DNA from: Apodemus sylvaticus
Taxonomy: Eukaryota; Chordata; Mammalia; Rodentia; Muridae
Length of the DNA stretch: 64,000 nucleotides
NCBI RefSeq assembly: GCF_947179515.1
Contig: NC_067473.1
Location: forward strand, 74,853,719 to 74,917,718
Reading direction: 5' to 3'
Numbering within the stretch: position 1 is the stretch's first letter; each line of letters begins with the position of its first letter. The position numbers were made by a program, and so were the translations under genes. A model generated the notes under the pieces. It was not told where the DNA came from and did no database searches. It was given only the letters and a program-made list of their open reading frames with translations. This document shows positions 44,579 to 55,112 of this stretch, in pieces.

Positions 44579-44636
44579 TTATGTTCCATTTTGTGGGTTT
44601 CATTTGTTCTTATGTTCCGTTTTGTGGGTTTCATTA
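44575..44636. repeat. 31-bp tandem duplication
   Basis: A unit starting GTTCTTATGTTCC(A/G)TTTTG and ending GTGGGTTTCATT is present twice in direct succession, with one clear mismatch. It adjoins the 5' (head) end of the minus-strand SINE. Confidence 0.9.
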
Positions 44637-44934
44637 GCGTCTGCCTTGGGTACTTGTCTTTTCACTCGAACAAAGTGTTCGTTGTGACAGGGCCTTTTCC
44701 AGGATTGCCCACTGCTATATGCACAATGTGGGGGGACTGGAGTCCAGCACACAGAAGCACTTGGTAAATAGTTCCCCCAAATCAAGTCTGGTGACCTTCT
44801 TAGCTCTCCTCAACAGCTCTCCCACATCAAGTGCCACAGAACTGCACTGTGTGCCTGTGTACACACTGTGTACACATACCTCGCCTTTCGTACCTTATCT
44901 CTTATTGTGAGGAAGATGAAGATGATCGTCTTAG
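44637..44934. other. Intergenic sequence with a doubled palindrome
   Basis: TGTGTACACACTGTGTACAC at 44857-44876 contains the palindrome TGTGTACACA twice. Nothing else was recognised. Confidence 0.5.
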
Positions 44935-45250
44935 GTAGGGTTTTCCTGCTGTGAACAGACACCATCACCAAGGGAAGTCTTATAAAGGACAACATTTGAT
45001 TGGGGCTGGCTTACAGGTTCAGAGGTTCAGTCCAGCATCATCAAGGCAGGAACATGGCAGCATCCAGGCAGACCTTGTACAAGAGGAGCTGAGAGTTCTA
45101 AATCTTCATCTGAAGGCTGCTACAGAATACTCACTTCCCGGAAGCTAGGATGAGGGTCTTAAACCCACACCCACAGTGACACGCCTACTCTAACATGGCC
45201 ATGCCTCCTAATAGTGACACTCCTGGGCCAAGCACATACAAACCATCACA
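44935..45250 (-). mobile_element. Rodent interspersed repeat, family R1
   Basis: TTTTCCTGCTGTGAACAGAC, AGTCTTATAAAGGACAACAT, TTGATTGGGGCTGGCTTACA with GGTTCAGAGGTTCAGTCC, GGCAGGAACATGGCAGCATC, GCTGAGAGTTCTAAATCTTC and ATGGCCATGCCTCCTAATAG show the family in minus orientation. It closely parallels the copy at 11776. Confidence 0.75.
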
Positions 45251-45264
45251 ATGATCATTGTTAA

Positions 45265-45400
45265 TATTTGCTGGACTCTCTGTCCTGGGAGCTTTGCATT
45301 TATTACTTCATTAAAATCATATTGTGTGGATTTTATACTTAGCATTTTTAGGCAAGGAGACTGAGGCACAGACAAACTCAGCAGCTTTCTGAAACCTCCC
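45265..45400 (-). mobile_element. MIR-type fragment
   Basis: A tgtcctgggagctttgcatttattacttcatta segment and GGCAAGGAGACTGAGGCACA with GACAAACTCAGCAGCTTTC fit the antisense MIR middle and end. Confidence 0.5.
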
Positions 45401-45799
45401 ATCTCAAATCATCATTTCTCCTCAGCCCAAAAGTTTATGGCCTAGCTTTATTTCCCAGGCCTGGTGCTGCCCAGCACTGATTTTTATTTCCACGCGGCTG
45501 AGCTGGATTTATAGTACCTCTGAGATCTGCCCGGGTCATGCTGGTGTCTAGCACAGAGACATCATGTAGCACATCTGTCTCCCATTACTCTTGCTAGCCA
45601 GAAAAGTCCATGTTGCACTATTGTACCCAGCCCTCATGCTTCTACTGTAGCATAAATATGCTTAACCAGCTGTTGCTAACGCTTTGTAATGCTTATGACA
45701 ACTCTACTGAGAACCGCCTCTTAATGGAGCAGATGGTGTGAAATCGAGCAGGCAAGTGGAAATGCATTGAGAACATGGGAAGGTGCTGGCCGACCGAGG
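45401..45799. other. Intergenic sequence
   Basis: Nothing recognised. Confidence 0.4.
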
Positions 45800-45853
45800 C
45801 TTTTTCTTTTCTTTTCTTTTCTTTTCTTTTCTTTTCTTTTCTTTTCTTTTTTC
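45800..45853. repeat. (TTTTC)n pentanucleotide repeat
   Basis: About ten CTTTT units, nearly perfect. Confidence 0.95.
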
Positions 45854-46179
45854 CTGATGGTTTGAATCTAAGGCAGGCTGTGCTCAAGTTCTTATGCCTA
45901 CTGGTCCCAGGGGGAATGTAAAAACTTGGATGGGAGGAATGAAGAGATAGTTATGAGCCTGGAGAACACTTAGAAACAGTTTTAAAAGTGACGAGGATAC
46001 CTGCGGAATAAATGGGTCTTTCCAAAAAGAAAGGCAGAGAACAGCAGGAAGGCACTGAGCTAAGGATTAAAGGATACAGAGGATGCAGTCATCCCAGAGA
46101 GGGTAAATGGTACCTATGATGCAGCAGAGGGATGGCTGTGGACCATCTTCTCTAAGACAAAGGCGGAAATATGGTCCCT
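45854..46179. other. Intergenic sequence
   Basis: Nothing recognised. Confidence 0.4.
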
Positions 46180-46490
46180 AGTCTAACAGTGTTGTTCAGT
46201 AAGTCCCTAAAGAGGACCGAACACCTTTTCTGCGAGGAGCTTGGTTCTCAGGGGATGTGAGCTAGTTAGCTGCTATCAGATAAGTCTGCCCTGGAATCCC
46301 ACACCTTTTGTGTGTTCCTGCTTGTTCTGCTGATTTCTACCATCAGCAGAAGTTACACCAGGCCCTAGACATCACCATGTTCTTGGGTTCCTCTGTTTCC
46401 AGAAACATTAGCCAAATGAGTTTCTTTCCTTGATAAAGTATCCAGTCCCAAAGTTTTTTGCTATAGCAACAGAAAATGGACCAAAATGCC
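46180..46490 (+). mobile_element. MaLR-type LTR fragment
   Basis: The right end reads AGTTTCTTTCCTTGATAAAG, TATCCAGTCCCAAAG and TTGCTATAGCAACAGAAAAT with GGACCAAAATG, the well-known right end of mammalian MaLR LTRs. A CTGCTGATTTCTACCATCAG segment precedes it. Confidence 0.55.
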
Positions 46491-48512
46491 TGCAAATATC
46501 AGTAATAACAATACTGGTTGGGAGAGAGCCACACTTCTGCACAGTGTGAAAAGTCTGGGATTCAAAGCTCAGGTGCAGGCTGTGGGTTACTGGAAAAATT
46601 CCATACTCCCTTTATGTTTATAGCATTGTCCTTTGGATAATGGATCCTACCACTGTGTTTGAAAAGGTGAGGCTGGAATAGAGATTACCTGCCTTTGGGG
46701 ACAACATTTAAACCAGGGAAAAGGTCTTCTTCAACCCCCAAAGCACAGGCAGGGCAGGCCAAGCCATTACACACTGCTGGGGAGCTGAAGGCACCTAGAG
46801 ATGAGAGGGAGGAAAACATGTCTGTCTGAGAGAGGAGCACGGAGAAGCTGAGGAAGCATGACTGTTCTCTACAAAGCACAGCAGGCCATTGTGAACCAGC
46901 AGCTGCCAGCAAGAAGGCAAGGAGTTTGCTACCCTCAATACCAAGGCAGTGCAAAAGGCTTCACGGCAGTGCCACAGGGGTCAGAGCCCTGGTTAGGGAG
47001 ACAGGTAGCATTTCAGGAAACTAGTGAATGCCAAAGGCTACATGAAGTGCATGCTTATAAGAAGCATTCCATGATTTTTCTATTAAATTCATACCAAAGA
47101 TTTGGTTGTTTATGAAATCAGGGAATGAAAACATAAATTTAATTCCTTTGAGACCAAGTCTCAAATCTCCAGGCTATTAAGAGTATCCAGGCTGAAAATA
47201 GCTGGGATTCCATGAATGTTGTATGAGCCTGCAGAGCCATCCACATTGGCCTTGAGCGAGATTTATGATCTCCTACAATGTTGGCTGCTGCCAATTCATG
47301 GCCTTACATTTTGGCAGATCTGAGCTTGTTCACTTCAAAAAGAAGAAAAATGATGACATTTTGAGATCTCTCTGATCTGTGTGTGGTCAGCATCTGCTGA
47401 CTTGTGGACACATCAGGTAGGTACTGTTTTCAAATATTTGCACATCTAAGGTTAATTGTACTTGAAAACAAGGTGTGTTACTCTGAATTTCTCTTACCTA
47501 ATTTTGTCACAAACACCATGAAGAAAAACCATGGAAAAGATTGAAATTTTATGCTTTGGAAAATCTTCACTTCGAGGGTGTGTTCCAGAAAACAATGGAA
47601 AGAAGGGAAAAAATGAAACGTGGGAAGAAACATTCCAGAAAGGAGAATTCTTGGAGTGTAAGGTATCAGACAGTAGGGGGGCTTTGTTGGGACTTCAGCT
47701 GTCTGTCAGTTGATGTAACACCATTTACATTACTTTGTTCTGAGCAAAGTAATGGCATGCTCTAGCCCCTGCTACATGGGAATCATTCTTGTCAATGTTT
47801 CAGTGAGAGACACTCACTAGACTACAGTGGCAAAGGAAGCTAGAAAGCTGGATAAATGTTGCAATCAGGGTAAAAGAGAGGAGAGATCTGCCTGGACCAG
47901 ATCCAGCAGGAAGGTTGGTGAGAGATGGTTGGAAAGCTCATCTCAAAGGCAAGGTTGGTACAACCTCTTGACAAGATTAGTCACAGAGACAAAAAAGACA
48001 GGATTCAATAATGACAGTAGAAAGGGTTGAGCTGGCATCAAGTGAAATGAAAAAGGCTGCGTGAAAAGTGCCCCCACGATTCACAGGTAAAGTCCTAACT
48101 CCAATTCTGACCTTTTTGGAAGTACAATTTATTGTAGATGTAATTAGCTGACATGAGGTCATTCTATAATAGGCTGGGCCTCTAATTTAATAGAAAGAAT
48201 GTCTTTTTAAATGGGGTGAAGAGATTTAGACAGACACATTAGCAGAACATCATTTAAAGCTGAAGAACAAGATATGTACATCAAGAAATACCAAGAACTG
48301 CCAGCAAGCTATCAGAAACTAGTGGAAAGTCCCCTCAGTATGAAGTGGCTATGAAATGTAAGATTGGGTATAAAGGTAGGTCATCTCCAGGTCAAACATA
48401 CAAATCCACAAAGGAGGTTCAGACTAGAGGCTCATTTTATGAGTTGTAAGTATGACCATGGTGCTTAAAGCCAAGAAAAAGACAAGATCTAAAGACTTCG
48501 AAAGGTGAGTGC
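46491..48512. other. Intergenic, no gene recognised
   Basis: A 10-bp perfect inverted repeat (CATTACTTTG at 47728-47737 and CAAAGTAATG at 47745-47754, 7-base loop) is present. No coding frame with family resemblance. Confidence 0.45.
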
Positions 48513-48612
48513 TAACAGAAGTACAGCTCGGTGGTAGAGTTCTTGCATAATGCATCTTCCTTAGCTGTAGGTTTGGTTTCCAATATTGACTTAAAAAAAA
48601 AAACAACAAAAA
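48513..48612 (+). mobile_element. ID-type/tRNA-derived SINE, diverged
   Basis: ACAGCTCGGTGGTAGAGTTC with TTGCATAATGCATC and GGTTTGGTTTCCAATATTGAC follow the ID core (A-box and B-box halves), ending in an A-rich tail. High divergence points to an old copy or an ID-related half of a B4. Confidence 0.6.
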
Positions 48613-49483
48613 TAGACAGAATAAAACCAGTGCTCAGGGTAAGCATGAAGATAGAGGAAGAGTTCTAAGGAGGAGGAGTTCAATGCCAATGTTGGAGAAA
48701 GGACCAGGGAAGGAGGCGAAGAATCACCTGCAAAGTGAGTGGAAAACAAAGGAAGGAAGAAAAGATTTTAGGACAGATGGAGAGAACAGCTACATAACAT
48801 GTCCCAGTGTGTAAGATCATAATTGGGAAGAGACCACTGAAGTTAGCAATGTAGGTGAATTAGCGATTCTCATGGACTAGTGTAGCTAGTCACTGGTTAC
48901 TTTGTGGGCTCTTCTTTCTTCCATCTTTCTCCACCCTTTTTCTTCCCTATTCAACTCCCTAACACCAGGTAAGAGAGGAGAAAAGAGAGATCCTTGAATA
49001 AAGTCAGGGATCAGAAAGGAAACAAAGCTATTTAGATTACTTCCTGATGATTAGGGGTGTTGAGTTCCTCAGGCAAGATTAATCTTCAGAGTCAGGATAC
49101 CTAATTTCCTCTTCTTATTGTTTTTTTCTTTGCACACAACTACTTAACAAATGGTGACCATTAACAACCAACCAACAACCCCAATATGCATCTTGGGACC
49201 CTAGCATTTATATAGCCTATAAAAAGTCCTCAGAATTCCAAACATTACACTATCTGCAGCTGGCAAGATTACACCCCTGCTATAGCATGAGGCAAATCAT
49301 AGTCAGCTGTTATAAATCTAAAGCAGTTCCTGGCATATAATTCCATACCTGGGATTAAAATGAAACCATAGTCTCATAATATTTCTGTGTTTTAAATGAA
49401 ACTCGAAAATTGTCACTAAAGACTAGGAGTAGTGAAGGCCAAGTAGGTCACAGAGATTAGGAGACGGGACACTGGCAATATTG
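48613..49483. other. Intergenic, no gene recognised
   Basis: Nothing recognised. The end carries the left target-site duplication of the next L1. Confidence 0.45.
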
Positions 49484-49498
49484 GCGATAGCTCTTTTT

Positions 49499-49745
49499 TT
49501 TATATTCGATATATTTTTTATTTACATTTCAAATGATTTCCCCTTTTCTTGCCCCCCACTCCCTGAAAGTCCCATAAGCCCTCTTCCCTGCCCCCTTTTC
49601 TCCCATCCACCCCTTCCTACTTCCCTGTTTTGGTTTTTCCCTATACTGCTACACTGAATCTTTCCAGAACCAGGGGTCACTCCTCCGTTCTTCTTGTACC
49701 TCATTTGATGTGTGGATTATGCTTTGGGTATTCCAATTTCCTAGG
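49499..49745 (-). other. L1 3' UTR
   Basis: Antisense of the rat L1 end: TATATTCGATATATTTTTTA, then ATTTCAAATGATTTCCCCTT and a C-rich tract (CCCCCCACTCCCTGAAAGTC) equivalent to the G tract of the copy at 8565. Confidence 0.85.
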
Positions 49746-51387
49746 CTAATATCCACTTATTAGTGAGTGCATACGATGATTGATCTTTTGAGACTGGGTT
49801 ACCTCACTTAGTATGATGTTCTCCAGCTCCATCCATTTGTCTAAGAATTTCATGAATTGATTGTTTCTAGTGGCTGAATAGTACTCCATTGTGTATATAT
49901 ACCACATTTTTTGCATCCATTCTTCCGCTGAGGGATACCTGGGTTCTTTCCAGCTTCTGGCTATTATAAATAGGGCTGCTATGAACATAGTGGAGCACAT
50001 ATCCTTATTACCTGCTGGGGAATCCTCTAGGTATATGCCCAGGAGTGGTATAGCAGGAACCTCCGGAAGTGATGTGCCCAGTTTTCTGAGGAACCGCCAG
50101 ACTGATTTCCAGAGTAGTTGTACCAATTTGCAACCCCACCAGCAGTGGAGGAGTGTTCCTCTTTCTCCACATCCTCACCAACACCTGCTGTCTCCTGAGT
50201 TTTTAATCTTAGCCATTCTGACTGGTATAAAGTGAAATCTCAGGGTTGTTTTGATTTGCATTTCCCTAATGACTAATGAAGTTGAGCATTTTTTAAGATG
50301 CTTCTCAGCCATCTGATGTTCTTCAGGTGAAAATTCTTTGTTTAGCTCTGTACCCCATTTTTTAATAGGGTTATTTAGTTTTCTGGGGTCTAACTTCTTG
50401 AGTTCTTTGTATATATTGGATATTAGCCCTCTATCTGATGTAGGGTTGGTGAAGATCTTTTCCCAATTTGTTGGTTGCCGATTTGTCCTTTTGATGGTGT
50501 CCTTTGCCTTACAGAAACTTTGTAATTTTATGAGGTCCCATTTGTCAATTCTTGATCTTAGAGCATAAGCTATTTGTGTTCTGTTCAGGAACTTTCCCCC
50601 TGTACCAATGTCCTCAAGGGTCTTTCCCAGTTTCTTTTCTATTAGCTTCAGAGTGTCTGGCTTTATGTGGAGGTCCTTGATCCATTTGGAGTTGAGCTTA
50701 GTACAAGGAGATAAGGATGGATCAATTTGCATTCTTCTGCATGCTGACCTCCAGTTGAACCAGCACCATTTGTTGAAAAGGCTATCTTTTTCCCACTGGA
50801 TGTCTTCAGCTCCTTTGTCGAGGATCAAGTGGCCATAGGTGTGTGGGTTCATTTCTGGATCTTCAATCCTATTCCACTGATCTGCCTGCCTGTCACTGTG
50901 CTAATCCCATGCACTATTGCTCTGTAGTATTGCTTGAGGTCCGGGATACTGATTCCCTCAGAATTTCTTTTGTTGTTGAGAATAGTTTTAGCTATTCTGG
51001 GGTTTTTGTTATTCCAGATGAATTTGAGAATTGCTCTTTCTAACTCTATGAAGAACTGAGTTGGGATTTTGATGGGTATTGCATTGAATCTGTATATTGC
51101 TTTTGGCAAAATGGCCATTTTAACTATATTAATCCTGCCAATCCATGAGCATGGGAGATTTTTCCATTTTCTGAGGTCTTCTTCGATTTTCTTCTTCAGA
51201 GTCTTGAAGTTCTTATCATACAGATCTTTCACTTGTTTGGTCAGAGTCACACCAAGGTACTTTATACTGTTTGTGGCTATTGTGAAGGGTGTCATTTCTC
51301 TAATTTCTTTCTCAGCCTGCTTATCCTTTGAGTATAGGAAGGCTACTGATTTGATTTTATAGCCTGCCACTTTGCTGAAGTTGTTTA
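49746..51387 (-). pseudogene. L1 ORF2 C-terminal part (after FADD), three broken pieces
   Basis: Minus-strand frame 1 (51387 to about 50920) covers NNFSKVAGYK through YLGVTLTKQVKDLYDKNF and FNAIPIKIPTQFF to DLKQYYRAIV. It then shifts because a short segment (normally LKTAWYWYS) is lost. Frame 2 (50852-50175) opens at MNPHTYGHLILDKG and ends at a TGA in the Cys-rich motif (...GDSRCW stop, where the other L1 has an Arg codon). Frame 3 (50126-49746) is the normal ORF2 end up to MHSLISGY. The copy is non-functional: no RT catalytic centre in this orientation, one frameshift and one nonsense change. Confidence 0.9.
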
Positions 51388-51461
51388 TTGGAAAGGAAGA
51401 AGTCAAACTATCACTATTTGCAGATGATATGATAGTCTACCTAAGTGACCCAAAAAACTCT
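51388..51461 (+). pseudogene. Inverted L1 ORF2 segment containing FADD
   Basis: TTGGAAAGGAAGAAGTCAAA leads to CTATTTGCAGATGATATGAT (LFADDMI) and CTAAGTGACCCAAAAAACTC. It is the ORF2 segment immediately upstream of NNFSKVAGYK but reads on the plus strand. Confidence 0.9.
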
Positions 51462-51499
51462 GCGATAGCTCTTTTTATAAAGGAAGCAAAAAAGCTGAG

Positions 51500-52110
51500 C
51501 AGTAGCTGTTGTGGATGGGCCTGGTGCTGTTCTTGTGAACCAATTCCCTAATGAGCAAAGGCGCCAATCACTGGGCAAGTAGGAGGGACTTCAGGGTTAG
51601 ATAGAGGAAGAAAGGAATCAGGAAAGAGTTAGGCCCTTTTGGACAGGGATAGCGTGAGGACAAGATGTAGCTTTGAGTGTTTCAATAGTGGATCCATCAG
51701 GATTTACCACCAGAGGATTTAAATTTAAATTTACAAGATTAGGATTTTAGTTGCTGTATCCAGCAATTGAGTTATCATTGTTTCTGAACTAAGTTTGTGT
51801 TGTGTTTTCCTTCATGTGGTGACTTGTCTGCGTTCAAAAGTGAAAGGTACAGTAGCAAAGTATGGGTTTGCCTGATGCGCACTGCAAAAGCCGTGGGGGA
51901 TTTGACCACTGAGTTGGCATGGTAGCAACCCACCAGAGGGAACCTAGTGAGCTGGGTGAAGAGATTGTGGAGTTCTGAGTCAGAGTCTCCACAAGATAAA
52001 CAGGTCGGCCATTGCCTGCCAATGCATGGCAGGCCAGGCTGCCAGGACAGAAAGTTGCCAGCCCAAGCATGGGAACATGTGGTTCATTTTTTTTATATTT
52101 CCTGCCACAA
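51500..52110 (+). mobile_element. Dispersed LTR-like repeat (family D), copy 2
   Basis: Collinear with 12115-12850 over at least 550 bp; shared blocks are listed there. Compared with copy 1 it lacks about 75 bp after CCTGGTGCTGTT. It begins only about 25 bp after the L1 target-site duplication, so the L1 inserted next to or in the flank of this repeat. Confidence 0.65.
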
Positions 52111-53004
52111 GTAGCTGCAAGCACTAATGGGTTGAGAGATAATATGTCTGTATGTGTGCAGATGTATGCAGGTATTGAAGATGGGAAATAATACTATATT
52201 TATATGCATTTGGGAATAATTAAGAAAAGAGAAAAATTCATTATGAAAGCAAAATAAGGATGAATCTATGAGGTGATGCAAAGTCGGGGCATACACAGAA
52301 TGTGGACACAGATAGGAGTGGGCGAGATTACTCGACAGAGTCAGGAGGGAAGCAGATTGTATGAGCAAACATTAGTAACCTGACACTGGGAATTCTAGCA
52401 AGTTCCCCTCCGGTGCTTCTGTTTCCTCAGTGGAATAAAAAGCAACATCATTAGCTGAGGGAAATGAGAAGGCAGTACCAGGGATTTATTGGTAGCTGAA
52501 AAGATACACAGCTGTCATTTAGAGGAGGGCAGCACACATACAAGCACCTTTGTCACAATAGGTAGATAAGAAAAGAAAAAGTGGTATTCCTGAGGTGGCT
52601 GCTTCTTGTTCTTAGAAGATGTAAGGAGAAACAGCAGGAAGACAGAAGGGCAAGTATATAAATAGGAAAGGAGAGGAACCAGGAGCTCTATAAAATTCTC
52701 AAGCCAGCATCTGCTTACTGGACATCCAGCCTTTGGCTTCTCCAATCCCGAATGTATAAAGCTGTAACTCCTCCTTTCTCTAAGGCTTGGTCTTCTGTCT
52801 TTCACAGTCATTCACTTCTTTGTTCATGCCAGGGAATGAACTCAGCAATCCTCAGTCAATGACTGTCACCACATTTCAGTGTGGTTGCCAGACAGGACAT
52901 CTCTATTCAGTTCACATCTCTATTGGGTTTATGTTAGGTAAGACTGAAGGTAAGAAGGTCTAGACTGACTCCCTGTGCTGTCAGGATTGTACAGCATCAA
53001 CTGA
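52111..53004. other. Intergenic, no gene recognised
   Basis: No gene or repeat recognised. Confidence 0.45.
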
Positions 53005-53182
53005 CTTTTTTTTTTTTTTTGGTTTTTTGGATTTGGTTTTTTGGAGACAGGGTTTCTCTGTATAGCCCTGGCTGTCCTGGAGCTCACTCTGTAGACCAGG
53101 CCAGCCTCAAACTCAGAAATCTGCCTGCCTCTGCTTCCCAGAGTGCTGGGATTACAGGTGTATGCCACTACCACCTGACCAG
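53005..53182 (-). mobile_element. SINE B1, well preserved
   Basis: Starts with a T run (A-tail), then GAGACAGGGTTTCTCTGTAT, AGCCCTGGCTGTCCTGGAGC, TCACTCTGTAGACCAGGCCA and GCCTCAAACTCAGAAATCTG with GTGCTGGGATTACAGGTGT. This is the best preserved B1 of the window. Confidence 0.93.
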
Positions 53183-53756
53183 CCTCGATTCTTACATGTG
53201 AACTTTGAATAAAGATGGTCTTCCCAGACACATAGTCAAACATTTTTTCTGCGTGTGTCTATGACAATGTTTCTGGATGATAGGAGCACTGAATCCACAG
53301 ACCGAGTAGAGCAAACTGCTCTAACATGGATGGGCACCATCAACATAATAGAATGGTTCACTAGGATAAAAGGAATATGAAGAGACTTCACATACCTACC
53401 TGAGGCATTGATCTCCTTTGCCTTATGACTGAAACATGGGCCATCCGCTCTGCAGAAGATTATGGGACTCATTGGACTCCATCATTATGAAGTCCAGTTG
53501 CTTGTGATACATTTGTAAGACTGTTTTTGTTTCTCTGGAGAGACCTGGCCAACACAGAGGATGCCCACATTGCTCATCCTATCTGTGCTGCTTTCCGGGG
53601 AGTTCCCTGTGGATAGATCACTAAGGAGCAAGACGTAGACTTGTAACATGGCCCTTTCCCCAGTAAAGTGTGTTTTCTCTGAGATGCTGCTCCTATTCAG
53701 ACCTCAGTGAAATGACAGAGCTAGAGACAGAAATAGAGAGCTACTTATTGAACAGA
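53183..53756. other. Intergenic sequence
   Basis: Nothing recognised. Confidence 0.4.
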
Positions 53757-54118
53757 TTGTATGAGGTGGTTTGAATAGGTTTGGCCACATAAACTCCTGT
53801 GTTTGAAAGATTGGCCATAGGGAGTAGCAGTATTAGGAGATGTGGCCTTGTTGAAGTATGTGTAAAGCTGTTGGAGGAAGTATGTCACTGTGGTGGTGGG
53901 CTTTGAAGTCTCCTATGCTCAAGCTATGCCCAGCATGGTGTACAGTCTCCTGATCAACATGTAGAACTCTCAGCTCTTCCAGCACCATATCTACCTGCAC
54001 ACTGTCATGACTCCCACCATGAAACCTCTGAAACTGTAAGCCAGCCTCAAGTAAATGTTGCCCTTTATAACAGTTGCCTTGGCTGTAATGTTTATTCATA
54101 GCAATAAAACCCTATTAA
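53757..54118 (+). mobile_element. Rodent interspersed repeat, family R1, most complete copy
   Basis: It runs from GAGGTGGTTTGAATAGG, CCACATAAACTCCTGTGTTT, ATTAGGAGATGTGGCCTTGT and GGTGGGCTTTGAAGTCTCCT to AGAACTCTCAGCTCTTCCAG, GAAACCTCTGAAACTGTAAG, AAGTAAATGTTGCCCTTTAT and GTAATGTTTATTCATAGCAA with TAAAACCCTATTAAAA. It gives the uninterrupted order of blocks against which the other R1 copies were compared. Confidence 0.75.
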
Positions 54119-54779
54119 AACCCTGTGTCTTCAGAGAAGTAGATAAAACAGACCCCACAGGACATGTCCTGCCTCACCTCTTTTATTATGGAAAAACACA
54201 GGTGGGTCTTTCTCCAAAGAGAAGTATGGCTTCAGGACAGCTGCTCCTCTTAGACACAATGTAGACACACCCCTACTTCAGCCTATGGCAAGGTTAGAGG
54301 GTAGTGGAATCCTTAGGAGTTTAGCTAGAAGTCTTCTGATCATCAGAGGCTGGCCGCTACAAGGGGCTAGTAGGGCCCCGGGCCCCTTTATGTTCCCCTG
54401 TTTTCCTGCTGCCTTGGAATGAGAATCTTGCTCCACTCTGAGTTCCTGCCCATGAGACCCTGCCTCATGTTTGCCTCACAACAGGAGCAAACAACAAGGA
54501 CTAAAACACTACAAAACAGGACCAAAATAACTTTCTGCTTTCTGTCAGTTGTTTATTTTATCAAAGCGATAGATAGAAGTCAAATACAGATGGCAAAGAT
54601 CTTCAGTTGCTTAGATCTGTTATAGTTACAGAGAAGGAGAACATGGGTCCACAGAACTGAATTCCCTTCCCAGAGCTACGAGACATGGCAGTAGCAAGGG
54701 TGGATTGGAACTCATGGATTTTCTGCTTCTCACCGAACACTCTTGCAGCCTCTGCTTATATAGAGCCTTATTGAGGTGC
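54119..54779. other. Intergenic; contains a GC-rich AGGGCCCCGGGCCCCT palindromic core
   Basis: AGGGCCCCGGGCCCCT at about 54374-54389 is a near-perfect palindrome. No gene recognised. Confidence 0.4.
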
Positions 54780-55112
54780 CATGCCACCTGGGAGGAACTT
54801 GATAAACACTAATGTGAAATTCCTCTCCCAGCCTTTGAGTAGGAACTCTTGTGTCAGCCATAATCCCCTCCACCTAGGGTGGAGTGCTCAGACAAAGGTG
54901 AAGCCTATTGTTCTTCAAGGACCTGCAGTTTCCTGAGAAACACTAGCCACCTGTGGAGCAACTGAACTGATCCTGTGGAGAAGCTTCCAGCCTTTTACCC
55001 TGCCTATACAAGGTGAGTTCTTCATTAAACTTTGAGACCTTGAATAGCAGGTGTCTTGGTCTCTGTCTCTTTTTGCCGCCTTCCCATACATCACCAGCTT
55101 CCCTTCCAGGTA
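54780..55112 (+). mobile_element. LTR-like element
   Basis: A CAGCCTTTTACCCTGCCTAT segment is followed by TTCTTCATTAAACTTTGAGA (an ATTAAA polyadenylation-type signal), then GTGTCTTGGTCTCTGTCTCT with TTTTGCCGCC, resembling the R/U5 end of a retroviral LTR. Internal retroviral sequence is not seen. Boundaries are uncertain. Confidence 0.45.

Larger units (their letters stand above)
49484..51476 (-). mobile_element. Rat L1, 5'-truncated with 5' inversion, flanked by 15-bp target-site duplication
   Basis: GCGATAGCTCTTTTT is present at 49484-49498 and 51462-51476. Between them, 49499-51387 is L1 in minus orientation from a short A-tail (T run on the plus strand) through the G-rich 3' UTR and the last ~1.6 kb of ORF2. 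A further 74 bp (51388-51461) is L1 ORF2 in the opposite orientation and comes from just upstream of the point where the main part stops, with roughly 24 bp lost at the join. This is the signature of twin priming during target-primed reverse transcription. Confidence 0.93.
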
